A program made the position numbers and the translations under genes. 64,000 nucleotides of DNA. Source: Actinobacteria bacterium UBA2272. GTDB lineage: Bacteria; Actinomycetota; Coriobacteriia; Anaerosomatales; Anaerosomataceae. Position 1 is the first letter of the stretch; each line of letters begins with the position of its first letter. Location of the stretch: positions 208,093 to 272,092 of the forward strand of contig DDXA01000001.1 of assembly GCA_002347725.1 (NCBI GenBank). Reading direction: 5' to 3'. The notes under the pieces were generated by a model. That model had not been told where the DNA came from, made no database searches, and worked only from the letters and a program-made list of their open reading frames with translations. Positions 45,398 to 52,631 of the stretch are shown here, piece after piece.

Positions 45398-45423
45398 ACA
45401 TTCGGCACGGACCCTGCTAGACT
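45395..45423 (+). promoter_or_regulatory. Promoter of the hdr-glt operon
   Basis: TTCACA (45395-45400, five of six) and TAGACT (45418-45423, four of six) are separated by 17 bases. Transcription would begin near 45430, exactly at the first leader hairpin. Confidence 0.7.
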
Positions 45424-45430
45424 ACCGCCA

Positions 45431-45477
45431 CCGGCTCAACGGCGAGCCGGGAACTGAAGAGACGAGCAATGGCGCTC
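45431..45477 (+). promoter_or_regulatory. Two-hexaloop ANTAR-target RNA (antiterminator)
   Basis: Hairpin P1: CCGGCTC (45431-45437), hexaloop AACGGC, GAGCCGG (45444-45450). A 13-base linker follows. Hairpin P2: GAGC (45464-45467), hexaloop AATGGC, GCTC (45474-45477). Both loops are six bases with A at position 1 and G at position 4, the published signature of RNA bound by ANTAR regulators (EutV, NasR, AmiR). The 3' arm of P2 is also the first four bases of the terminator stem, so P2 and terminator cannot coexist. The ANTAR protein PdtaR is encoded 1.5 kb upstream. That PdtaR binds here is inference. Confidence 0.75.
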
Positions 45478-45511
45478 ACACGGACCATACCGGGTCCGGG
45501 TGGGCGTTTTT
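45474..45511 (+). terminator. Intrinsic terminator in the hdr-glt leader
   Basis: GCTCAC pairs with GTGGGC (45474-45479 with 45500-45505) and, inside, CGGACC with GGTCCG (45481-45486 with 45493-45498), followed by five T (45507-45511). It lies 30 bases before the hdrBC-like start and about 45 bases after the expected transcription start, so it can only act as an attenuator of this operon. Confidence 0.85.
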
Positions 45512-45540
45512 CGTTCTCCGCTCAAGAAAGGCGGGAGGCT

Positions 45541-46866
45541 ATGCGGGAGTTCGCGGTGTTCTGGGGATGCACGATCCCGGCGAGGTTCCCCATGATCGAG
45601 AAGGCGACGCGTCTGGTCATGAGCGACCTTGGCGCCACCGTCCACGAGTTGGCGGGCCACACATGCTGCCCCGAGGGCACGCTCGTGAAGGCGAACGCCG
45701 AAGACGCGTTCTACACGGCAGCCGCGCGCAATCTCGCCATCATCGAGGGCGCCGGACTCGACGTCCTCACGCCGTGCAACGGCTGCTACTCGACGTTCAA
45801 GGAGGCCTCGAGTCACCTCAAGGCCGACTGGCGCGAGCGTGAGGAGATCAACGAGCGTCTTGCCGCCGAGGAACTCCACTACGACGGCATCACCAACGTC
45901 GTGCACTTCGCCGAATGGCTTGCGGATCATGTCGGTGCGGGCACGCTTCGCTCGAAGGTCACCAACCCGCTGTGGGGCATGCGCATCGCGGTCCACTACG
46001 GCTGCCATCTGCTGCGTCCGCAGCCGGCGGTGCGCTGGGACGACCCGCTCAATCCGACCAAGGTCGAGGAACTCGTGGCCGCCCTCGGCGCGAAGGTCGT
46101 GGACTACCCGTCCAAGATGCAGTGCTGCGGCGGCGCGCTCGACCGTGTGGGCGAGCGGGACAGCTCGCTCGCGTTCGCACGGCGCAAGCTCGGCGATCTC
46201 ATGCGCGAGGACGTCGACGCGCTCGTGGTCGTCTGTCCGTCGTGCTTCCAGCAGTTCGACCTCAACCAGGCAGCGCTTCAGCGCGCCAACGAGGACGTCA
46301 ACGTGCCGGTGCTCTACCTCTCGGAACTCATCGCGCTTGCGATGGGCCACGAGCCGGCCGAGATCGGCCTGGACATGCATCGCGTGAGCGTGGCGTCGTT
46401 CCTTGAGAAGTGGGGCATGCGCGCTGCCGACAAGGCGCGGCTGGCCGAGCACTTCGACGTGGCGTTGCTCGGCACGTGCTACGCGTGCGGCGCGTGCAAG
46501 GACGACTGCCCGGTGTGCAAGGTCGATCCCACGTTCCAGCCCACCGAGGTCATCGGCGATCTGATCCGAGGCGACCTGGATGCGGTGATCGAGCGCGGCG
46601 AGCTGTGGAAGTGCCTCGAGTGCTACACGTGCCAGGAGCTCTGCCACAGCCGCATCGGCATGGCCGAGACCTTCCGGCAGCTCAAGGAGCTTGCCATGGA
46701 GGCCGGCAGCGGCCCCGAGTCGGTCTCGGCGGCCTACGCCGAGTTCCTCAAGACGGGCGCGCTCGGCAAGCCGCGCGAGTCGGCCCGCAAGAAGCTCGGA
46801 CTGGAACCGCTTCCCGAAGGCGGCGGCGATGCGGTCGCGCGCCTGTTGACGAAGAGTGAGGAGTAG
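45541..46866 (+). CDS. HdrB-HdrC-like fusion iron-sulfur protein
   Basis: A 441-residue soluble protein fusing two subunit types of heterodisulfide reductase. Residues 1-290 (HdrB-like) contain two complete CCG motifs with the published spacing: Cys10-x31-Cys42Cys43-x35-Cys79xxCys82 and Cys155-x39-Cys195Cys196-x35-Cys232xxCys235, expected to bind noncubane [4Fe-4S] clusters. Residues about 305-375 (HdrC-like) hold two CxxCxxCxxxC motifs, Cys313/316/319/323 and Cys358/361/364/368. It lies ahead of three glutamate synthase genes and probably feeds electrons to them; the donor is unknown. ATG 45541 gives the family-type N-terminus; ATG 45469 in the same frame lies inside the attenuator leader and was rejected. 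Confidence 0.85.
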   Translation: MREFAVFWGCTIPARFPMIEKATRLVMSDLGATVHELAGHTCCPEGTLVKANAEDAFYTAAARNLAIIEGAGLDVLTPCNGCYSTFKEASSHLKADWREREEINERLAAEELHYDGITNVVHFAEWLADHVGAGTLRSKVTNPLWGMRIAVHYGCHLLRPQPAVRWDDPLNPTKVEELVAALGAKVVDYPSKMQCCGGALDRVGERDSSLAFARRKLGDLMREDVDALVVVCPSCFQQFDLNQAALQRANEDVNVPVLYLSELIALAMGHEPAEIGLDMHRVSVASFLEKWGMRAADKARLAEHFDVALLGTCYACGACKDDCPVCKVDPTFQPTEVIGDLIRGDLDAVIERGELWKCLECYTCQELCHSRIGMAETFRQLKELAMEAGSGPESVSAAYAEFLKTGALGKPRESARKKLGLEPLPEGGGDAVARLLTKSEE

Positions 46867-46870
46867 GGCC

Positions 46871-48100
46871 GTGGCATACGATCTCGAGCGCTACGAGAGT
46901 TTCGGCGTCGAGCGCTACCGTGACGAGTCGCCGTTCAAGATCCATGGCGGCTGCGGTCTGGCGGGCATCTGCGACGAGAGTGGCACGCTCATGAGCGGTG
47001 AGGTCGCCATCCAGGCGATGGCCGTGCAGCGTGACCGCGGCAACGGTCTCGGCGGAGGCTTCGCCGGCTACGGCATCTACCCCGAGCTTTCCGAACTCTT
47101 CGCGTTCCACATGATGTACCACGACACCGCCGCCAAGGAGGCCGCCGAGGCGGCGCTCTCCGAGTCGTTCACCATCGAGGTGGCCGAGCCGATGCCGACG
47201 CGTCCGGTGAAGGGCATCGTGGATGCGCCGCTTCTGTGGCGGTACTTCCTCGCGCCTCACCCTCACCTGCTCGAGGAGCGCGAGCTTTCCGCCGAGGACT
47301 ACGTCGTCCAGGTCGTCATGAACATCAACTCACGGGTGGACGGCGCGTTCGTGGCGTCCTCGGGCAAGAACATGGGCGCGTTCAAGGGCGTCGGTTTCCC
47401 CGAGGAGATCGGCCACTACTTCCGCCTCGAGGAGTACGCCGGGCACACCTGGGTGGCGCACAACCGCTTCCCCACCAACACCCCCGGATGGTGGGGCGGG
47501 GCGCACCCGTTCACGCTGCTCGACTGGTCGATCGTGCACAACGGCGAGATCTCGAGCTACGGCATCAACGCGCGCTACCTGGAGCAGTTCGGCTACACGT
47601 GCTCGCTCGGCACCGACACCGAGGTGGCTGCGTACCTGTTCGACCTGCTGCTCCGCCGCCACAAGCTGCCGATCGAACTCGCCTGCAAGGCGCTCGCCGC
47701 GCCGCTGTGGTCGGAGATCGACCGCATGCCCGCCGCCGAGCGTGCGCTCATGACGTCGCTGCGTGCCGTGTACGGCCCGGGCATGCTCAACGGCCCGTTC
47801 GCCATCGTACTCGGCTTCAACGGCGGGATGGTCGCCCTGAACGACCGCATCAAGCTGCGCCCGCTCGTGGCGGCGCGCAGCGGCACGACCGTGATGGTCG
47901 CTTCCGAGGAGGCCGCCATCCGCGAGGTCATGTCGTCCCCCGATCATGTGTGGGCGCCGAAGGCCGGCGAGCCGGTCATCGCGCGGGTGGAGGGCATGGA
48001 GTGGCCGATCCATGGCGAGCTGCACCTCGGGCCTGCCGAGATCAGTTGTGCCGTGACCGGTACCGAGCACTCCTGCGAGCCGGTGGAGGTGGCGGTCTAA
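46871..48100 (+). CDS. Glutamate synthase glutaminase subunit, archaeal type (GltB1)
   Basis: A 409-residue class II (Ntn) glutamine amidotransferase that releases ammonia from glutamine. The nucleophile is probably Cys28 in HGGCGLAGI, with the family's WVAHNRFPTN-type WVAHNRFPTNTPG loop, the HNGEISS motif and CSLGTDTEV. Nucleophile cysteines of this class are normally N-terminal; here 27 residues precede it, so either propeptide cleavage occurs or an internal cysteine works. It corresponds to domain 1 of GltB encoded separately, as in archaea. GTG 46871 lies four bases after the hdrBC-like stop. Confidence 0.85.
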   Translation: MAYDLERYESFGVERYRDESPFKIHGGCGLAGICDESGTLMSGEVAIQAMAVQRDRGNGLGGGFAGYGIYPELSELFAFHMMYHDTAAKEAAEAALSESFTIEVAEPMPTRPVKGIVDAPLLWRYFLAPHPHLLEERELSAEDYVVQVVMNINSRVDGAFVASSGKNMGAFKGVGFPEEIGHYFRLEEYAGHTWVAHNRFPTNTPGWWGGAHPFTLLDWSIVHNGEISSYGINARYLEQFGYTCSLGTDTEVAAYLFDLLLRRHKLPIELACKALAAPLWSEIDRMPAAERALMTSLRAVYGPGMLNGPFAIVLGFNGGMVALNDRIKLRPLVAARSGTTVMVASEEAAIREVMSSPDHVWAPKAGEPVIARVEGMEWPIHGELHLGPAEISCAVTGTEHSCEPVEVAV

Positions 48101-48101
48101 C

Positions 48102-49613
48102 ATGCAGCAGACCTTCGTCCAGCCCGAGTTCAGGGTCAAGATCGACTACGACAAGTGCCACAAGTGCGGGCGCTGCGTGCAGCAGTGCGGCTGGGGCGTG
48201 TACGACTTCGCCGAGCGGCCGATCCCGCACGATGAGAAGTGCCGCGCGTGCCATCGGTGCGTGACGTTCTGCCCGGCGCGCTGCATCACCATCGAGAAGA
48301 ACACGCTCGCGTTCCGCGAGAACGACAACTGGTCGGTGGGCCTGCTCAAGGCGGTCTGGAAGCAGGCCGAGACCGGCGGCGTGCTGCTCACCTCGATGGG
48401 CAACCCGAAGCCGTACGAGCGCATCTTCGACCATCTGGTCCTCGACGCATGCCAGGTCACCAACCCGTCCATCGACCCGCTCCGCGAGCCGATGGAGCTC
48501 CGCACCTATCTGGGCCGCAAGCCGGACAGCGTGCAGGTGGCATCAGACGGTGCCGGCGGCTTCACGCTTGCCGAGGGCGCGGGTATGGCCAACAACATCG
48601 AACTGGCCACCCCGATCATCTTCTCGCCGATGAGCTACGGCTCGGTCTCGTTGAACGTCCATCGTTCACTGGCGATGGCTGCCGAACGCCTCGGCATCCT
48701 GATGAATACCGGCGAGGGCGGGCTGCACGAGGATCTCTATCCGTACCAGGACCACATCATCTTGCAGGTGGCCTCCGGCCGGTTCGGTCTGAACCCCGAG
48801 GTTCTCGGCAGGGCGGCGGCACTGGAGATCAAGATCGGCCAGGGCGCCAAGCCGGGCATCGGCGGGCACCTGCCCGGCGAGAAGATCGATCGTGAGGTCT
48901 CGGCCACGCGAATGATCCCACAGGGGACCGACGCGATCAGCCCCGCGCCGCACCACGACATCTACTCGATCGAGGACCTGCGTCAGCTCATCTACGCCAT
49001 CAAGGAAGCGAGCGGCTACAAGCCGGTCGGCGTCAAGATCGCGGCGGTGCACAACGTGGCGGCCATCGCGAGCGGTATCGTGCGTGCCGGCGCCGACTAC
49101 GTGTACCTCGACGGTTTTCGCGGGGGCACCGGCGCCGCGCCGGCGGTCATCCGCGATCACATCGGCATACCGATCGAGATCGCGATCGCGGCGGTCGACC
49201 AGCGCCTGCGCGATGAGGGCATCCGCAATCAGGCCTCGATCGTGGCGGCGGGCTCGATCCGCTCCTCGGCTGATGCCGCCAAAGCCATCGCGCTCGGCGC
49301 GGATGTCGTGGCTATCGGCACCGCCACGCTGCTCGCGCTCGGATGCCACCTGTGCCAGAGCTGCCACACCGGCTCGTGCTCGTGGGGTATCACGACGCAG
49401 AAGCCGGAGCTCACGCGCCGTATCGATCCGGAATGGGGCGCCGAGCGGCTCACCAACCTCGTACACGCGTGGAGCCACGAACTGCAGGAGATCCTGGGCG
49501 CCCTCGGCGTGAATGCCGTCGAGAGCCTGCGCGGCAGCCGCGAGCGCCTGCGCGCCATCGGACTCGACGAGCAGACGTGCAAGATCCTCGGCGTCAAGCC
49601 GGCGGGCATGTGA
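48102..49613 (+). CDS. Glutamate synthase FMN subunit with ferredoxin domain, archaeal type (GltB2)
   Basis: A 503-residue protein. The N-terminus has two [4Fe-4S] motifs: Cys19/22/25/29 and Cys47/50/53/57. The rest is the FMN barrel of glutamate synthase, converting 2-oxoglutarate and ammonia to glutamate: IIFSPMSYGSVSLNVHRSLA, MNTGEGGLHEDL, IGQGAKPGIGGHLPGEKI, SPAPHHDIYSIEDL, GVKIAAVHNVAAIASGI, YLDGFRGGTGAAP, and the CHLCQSCHTGSC cysteines near residue 415 that bind the [3Fe-4S] cluster. The extra ferredoxin domain fits electron transfer from the HdrC-like partner instead of the usual GltD flavoprotein, which is absent. Confidence 0.92.
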   Translation: MQQTFVQPEFRVKIDYDKCHKCGRCVQQCGWGVYDFAERPIPHDEKCRACHRCVTFCPARCITIEKNTLAFRENDNWSVGLLKAVWKQAETGGVLLTSMGNPKPYERIFDHLVLDACQVTNPSIDPLREPMELRTYLGRKPDSVQVASDGAGGFTLAEGAGMANNIELATPIIFSPMSYGSVSLNVHRSLAMAAERLGILMNTGEGGLHEDLYPYQDHIILQVASGRFGLNPEVLGRAAALEIKIGQGAKPGIGGHLPGEKIDREVSATRMIPQGTDAISPAPHHDIYSIEDLRQLIYAIKEASGYKPVGVKIAAVHNVAAIASGIVRAGADYVYLDGFRGGTGAAPAVIRDHIGIPIEIAIAAVDQRLRDEGIRNQASIVAAGSIRSSADAAKAIALGADVVAIGTATLLALGCHLCQSCHTGSCSWGITTQKPELTRRIDPEWGAERLTNLVHAWSHELQEILGALGVNAVESLRGSRERLRAIGLDEQTCKILGVKPAGM

Positions 49614-49629
49614 GAAGGAGAGCGGACAG

Positions 49630-50463
49630 ATGATGCGAGCAGCCACCACAACCCCGCCGTCGGGCGTGGCCGAGGGGTACCGCCGCGAGGCGCCCCCCGT
49701 CACGCGGGAAGGCGAGGTCGCGGTACTCGACGCGACCGGCGTGTACTACCAGCAGCTCAACGACGCGGTCCGTGATGCGATCGCGGCAGGTGCGACGACC
49801 GTGCGCATCACCGGCATGAACGGCCAGCGCTACCTCGGCGCGGGGCTGCGGGCCACCGGTGTCACGATCGAGGCGCACGGCTGCGCGGGCAACGACACCG
49901 CGATGTTTGCCGATGGACCCGAGATCGAGGTGTTCGGCAACGCGCAGGACGGCGTGGGGAACACGATGAGCAGCGGTCGCGTCGTGGTGCATGGCGACGC
50001 CGGCGACGTGCTCGGCTACGGCATGCGCGGCGGTCATGTCCTCGTCAAAGGTGATGTCGGTTACCGTGTTGGCATCCACATGAAGGCGTACGAGAAGCAC
50101 GTGCCGGTCGTCATCTGCGGCGGCAAGGCGCGGGACTTCTTCGGCGAGTACATGGCGGGCGGCATCCTCGTGCTGCTTGGCGTGAACACCCAGTTCCCCG
50201 AACAGCCGCTCGTGGGCGGGTTCACGGGCGCGGGCATGCACGGGGGCGTGATCTACCTGCGCGGCACCGTCGAGCCGTGGCAGTGCGGTGCCGAGGTGGG
50301 CATCACCGAGGCGACTGCGGAGGACCTCTCCGCGCTGCGCCCGCACATCGAGGAGTGGGCCGCTGCCTTTGGTGCCGACGCCGACGAGATCATGGCCGGT
50401 TCGTTCACCAAGCTTGCGCCGATGAGCCATCGGCCCTACGGCAAGCTCTATGCCTCGATCTAG
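49630..50463 (+). CDS. Glutamate synthase GXGXG subunit, archaeal type (GltB3)
   Basis: A 277-residue right-handed beta-helix matching the C-terminal GXGXG domain of GltB, a structural link between glutaminase and synthase sites. The repeats are clear: GMNGQRYLGAGL, GCAGNDTAMFADG, EVFGNAQDGVGNTM, VVHGDAGDVLGYGM, VKGDVGYRVGIHM and GGFTGAGMHGGVIYLRG. GAAGGAGAG precedes the ATG at 49630; a second ATG follows directly. It ends the operon and converges with the next minus-strand gene, the stop codons being one base apart. Confidence 0.9.
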   Translation: MMRAATTTPPSGVAEGYRREAPPVTREGEVAVLDATGVYYQQLNDAVRDAIAAGATTVRITGMNGQRYLGAGLRATGVTIEAHGCAGNDTAMFADGPEIEVFGNAQDGVGNTMSSGRVVVHGDAGDVLGYGMRGGHVLVKGDVGYRVGIHMKAYEKHVPVVICGGKARDFFGEYMAGGILVLLGVNTQFPEQPLVGGFTGAGMHGGVIYLRGTVEPWQCGAEVGITEATAEDLSALRPHIEEWAAAFGADADEIMAGSFTKLAPMSHRPYGKLYASI

Positions 50464-50464
50464 C

Positions 50465-51019
50465 TCAGTCAGCCGGGCCGTAGCGAGCGCGGAACTCGTC
50501 TTCGAGCATGTCGTAACAGATGTGGTCGTGGAAGCGTCCGCGCATGAAGGCGACCTCGCGCTCGCGGCCTACTTCGACGAAGCCGATCGAGGAGTACAGG
50601 TGCACCGCGCGCTCGTTCCCGACGCTCGCCATGATGCTGATGCGGTGCAGGCCGAGCGCGTCGAAGCCGAAGCGCAGCAGCGTGACGAGCGCGTCCCGCC
50701 CGTAGCCGAGGTTCTGATGCTCGAGCGAGCCGATGAGGATACCGATCTCGCCGTGGCGGTGCAGCCGGTCGACCTGCTCGATGCCGCAGATGCCGATGAA
50801 CCGGTCACCCTCGGCGGCGTGGATCTCGAGGCGATACGCGGTGCCCGCATTCCACGCCGACTCGGTTGCGGCGTAGAAGGACTCCTCCTGCTCGCGCGAG
50901 ACCGGGAGCTGCCCGGAGAGGAGCCACTCGTTGACGGCCGGGTCGTTGATCCAGCCGCGCGCCGTCTCGGCATTGGCCGCATCGAAGCGGGTCAGGTAGG
51001 TCTTCGAGCCTTCGATCAT
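50465..51019 (-). CDS. GNAT-family N-acetyltransferase (RimJ/RimL-like)
   Basis: A 184-residue acetyltransferase, similar in outline to the RimJ/RimL-SpeG branch: KTYLTRFDAANAETARGWIND, a GICGIEQVDRLHRHGEIGI strand pair, the acetyl-CoA loop LEHQNLGYGRDALVTLLRFGF, and LHRISIMASVGNERAVHLYSS in two parts. ATG 51019 is preceded by GGGGGGAGAC; the frame extends further but without support. Substrate unknown. It is transcribed against the glt operon and divergent from glnA. Confidence 0.8.
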   Translation of the reverse strand: MIEGSKTYLTRFDAANAETARGWINDPAVNEWLLSGQLPVSREQEESFYAATESAWNAGTAYRLEIHAAEGDRFIGICGIEQVDRLHRHGEIGILIGSLEHQNLGYGRDALVTLLRFGFDALGLHRISIMASVGNERAVHLYSSIGFVEVGREREVAFMRGRFHDHICYDMLEDEFRARYGPAD

Positions 51020-51102
51020 CGTCGTCTCCCCCCGGATCGGATTCCAGGCATCGTCGCACAAAGGGCGGCGGCGTGAAAGGTTCTCGTAGTTCTCGCACGG
51101 CG

Positions 51103-51118
51103 GAAACACGGCCGAAAC
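51103..51118 (+). promoter_or_regulatory. GlnR-like box upstream of glnA
   Basis: GAAAC-N6-GAAAC (51103-51107 and 51114-51118), two direct repeats 11 bases apart, 53 bases before the glnA start. It matches the element before the hdr-glt promoter. OmpR-family regulators bind direct repeats with this period. The rest of the 51020-51170 gap shows no clear -35/-10 pair. Confidence 0.5.
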
Positions 51119-51170
51119 ATGCCGGCCGTACCGTAGTTCGTACCAGGTGACTGACCGAGGAGGCACTTCC

Positions 51171-52514
51171 ATGACCACACCGATCGACAAGGACTACGTA
51201 CTGACCACCATCGAGGAGCGCGGGGTGCGGTTCGTCCGCTTCTGGTTCACCGACGTGCTCGGCTTCCTGAAGAGCTTCGCGGTGACCGACAGCGAGCTCG
51301 AGAATGCGTTCGAGGAGGGCATGGGCTTTGACGGCTCCTCGATCGACGGATTCACCCGCATCCAGGAGTCCGACATGGTCGCGTTCCCGGATCCGGCCAC
51401 GTTCCAGACGCTGCCGTGGCGCAGCAACGGTGACAACGGCGGCACGGGCCGCATGTTCTGCGACGTCATGAACCCCGACGGGACTCCCTTTGAGGGCGAC
51501 CCGCGCTATGCGCTCAAGCGCATGCTCAAGAAGGCTGCGGACATGGGCTACACGATGTACGTCGGTCCCGAGCTCGAGTTCTTCTACTTCGCCGACAGCG
51601 AGGGCACGCAGGTGCTCGATAAGGGCGGCTACTTCGACCTCACGCCGCTTGATGTGGCGAGCGATCTGCGCCGCGAGACGGTGCTCACGCTCGAGAAGCT
51701 CGGCATCCCGGTCGAGTACTCGCACCACGAGGTCGCCCCGTCGCAGCACGAGATCGACCTGCGTTACGCCGACGCCCTCACCATGGCCGACAACGTCATG
51801 ACCTACCGCCTCACCGTCAAAGAGGTGGCATACAAGAACGGCGTGTACGCCACGTTCATGCCGAAGCCGATCCAGGGCGAGAACGGCTCGGGCATGCACG
51901 TCCATCAGTCGCTGTTCAGCGACGCGGGCAACGCGTTTTTCGACGCCGATGATCCCGAGGGCTACAACCTCTCGCCGGTGGGCAAGGCCTACATCGCCGG
52001 CTTGCTGAAGTACGCGCCGGAGTTCTGTGCGGTCACCAACCAGTTCGTGAACTCCTACAAGCGGCTCGTCCCCGGCTACGAGGCACCCGTCTACATCACC
52101 TGGGCCCGTCGTAACCGCTCGGCCATGGTTCGCGTGCCGATGTACAAGCCGGGCAAGGAAGTCGCGACCCGCGTCGAGCTTCGCTCGCCGGACCCCTCGG
52201 CCAACCCGTACCTCGCCTTCGCGGTCATGCTGGGCGCCGGCCTGAAGGGCATCGAAGAGGGTCTGACGCTCATGCCGGAGGCCACGAACAACATCTTCCA
52301 CATGACCGAGGACGAACTCACCGAGGCCGGCATCAAGACACTCCCGAGCAATCTCGGCGAAGCGATCGTGGCGTTCGAGGAGTCCGAGCTCATGAAGGAA
52401 GTCCTCGGAGAGCACATCCACCGCTTCTTCGTGGAGAACAAGAAGAAGGAGTGGAGCGAGTACGTGAGCTACGTCTCGCCGTGGGAGCAGGATAAGTACC
52501 TCTCCATCCTCTAG
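51171..52514 (+). CDS. glnA: Glutamine synthetase type I
   Basis: Dodecameric GSI joining ammonia to glutamate with ATP. At 447 residues and with NIFHMTEDELTEAGIKTLPSNLGEAI in place of the adenylylation loop, it belongs to the GSI-alpha group (Bacillus, Thermotoga) and is probably not adenylylated on the usual tyrosine. Key segments: FTDVLGFLKSFAV, GFDGSSIDGFTRIQESDM, the metal ligands in GPELEFFYF, HHEVAPSQHEIDLRY, NGSGMHVHQSLF, NSYKRLVPGYEAPVYI and RVELRSPDPSANPYLAF. GAGGAGG precedes the ATG. With the glutamate synthase operon 700 bases away it completes a GS/GOGAT locus. Confidence 0.95.
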   Translation: MTTPIDKDYVLTTIEERGVRFVRFWFTDVLGFLKSFAVTDSELENAFEEGMGFDGSSIDGFTRIQESDMVAFPDPATFQTLPWRSNGDNGGTGRMFCDVMNPDGTPFEGDPRYALKRMLKKAADMGYTMYVGPELEFFYFADSEGTQVLDKGGYFDLTPLDVASDLRRETVLTLEKLGIPVEYSHHEVAPSQHEIDLRYADALTMADNVMTYRLTVKEVAYKNGVYATFMPKPIQGENGSGMHVHQSLFSDAGNAFFDADDPEGYNLSPVGKAYIAGLLKYAPEFCAVTNQFVNSYKRLVPGYEAPVYITWARRNRSAMVRVPMYKPGKEVATRVELRSPDPSANPYLAFAVMLGAGLKGIEEGLTLMPEATNNIFHMTEDELTEAGIKTLPSNLGEAIVAFEESELMKEVLGEHIHRFFVENKKKEWSEYVSYVSPWEQDKYLSIL

Positions 52515-52562
52515 GGGACGCGATAGCACCGCCGGATGCCGGTCCGGTGGAGCCATGGCAAT

Positions 52563-52592
52563 GGCGCCGGGCGACTCATGTCGTCCGGCGCC
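52563..52592 (+). terminator. Hairpin terminator after glnA
   Basis: GGCGCCGG and CCGGCGCC (52563-52570 with 52585-52592) extend inward through a G-T wobble and CGAC/GTCG to a 13-base-pair stem with a TCAT loop. There is only a weak T-rich sequence afterwards (TGTGTT). Confidence 0.6.
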
Positions 52593-52618
52593 TGTGTTCA
52601 GCGCGAGGCGGCGGAGGC

Positions 52619-52624
52619 TACAAT
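52619..52624 (+). promoter_or_regulatory. -10 element for a leaderless glnR-like transcript
   Basis: TACAAT ends seven bases before the ATG at 52632, the same distance as the TATAAT before the kinase gene. There is no ribosome-binding site, so the mRNA is probably leaderless. Confidence 0.5.
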
Positions 52625-52631
52625 CGTGCAC

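Noticed and set aside
45469..45540. In-frame upstream ATG extending the HdrBC-like protein by 24 residues
   Set aside because: The segment lies across the intrinsic terminator and ANTAR-like hairpin, and family members start at the MREFAVFWGC position, which has a GGGAGG site in front.
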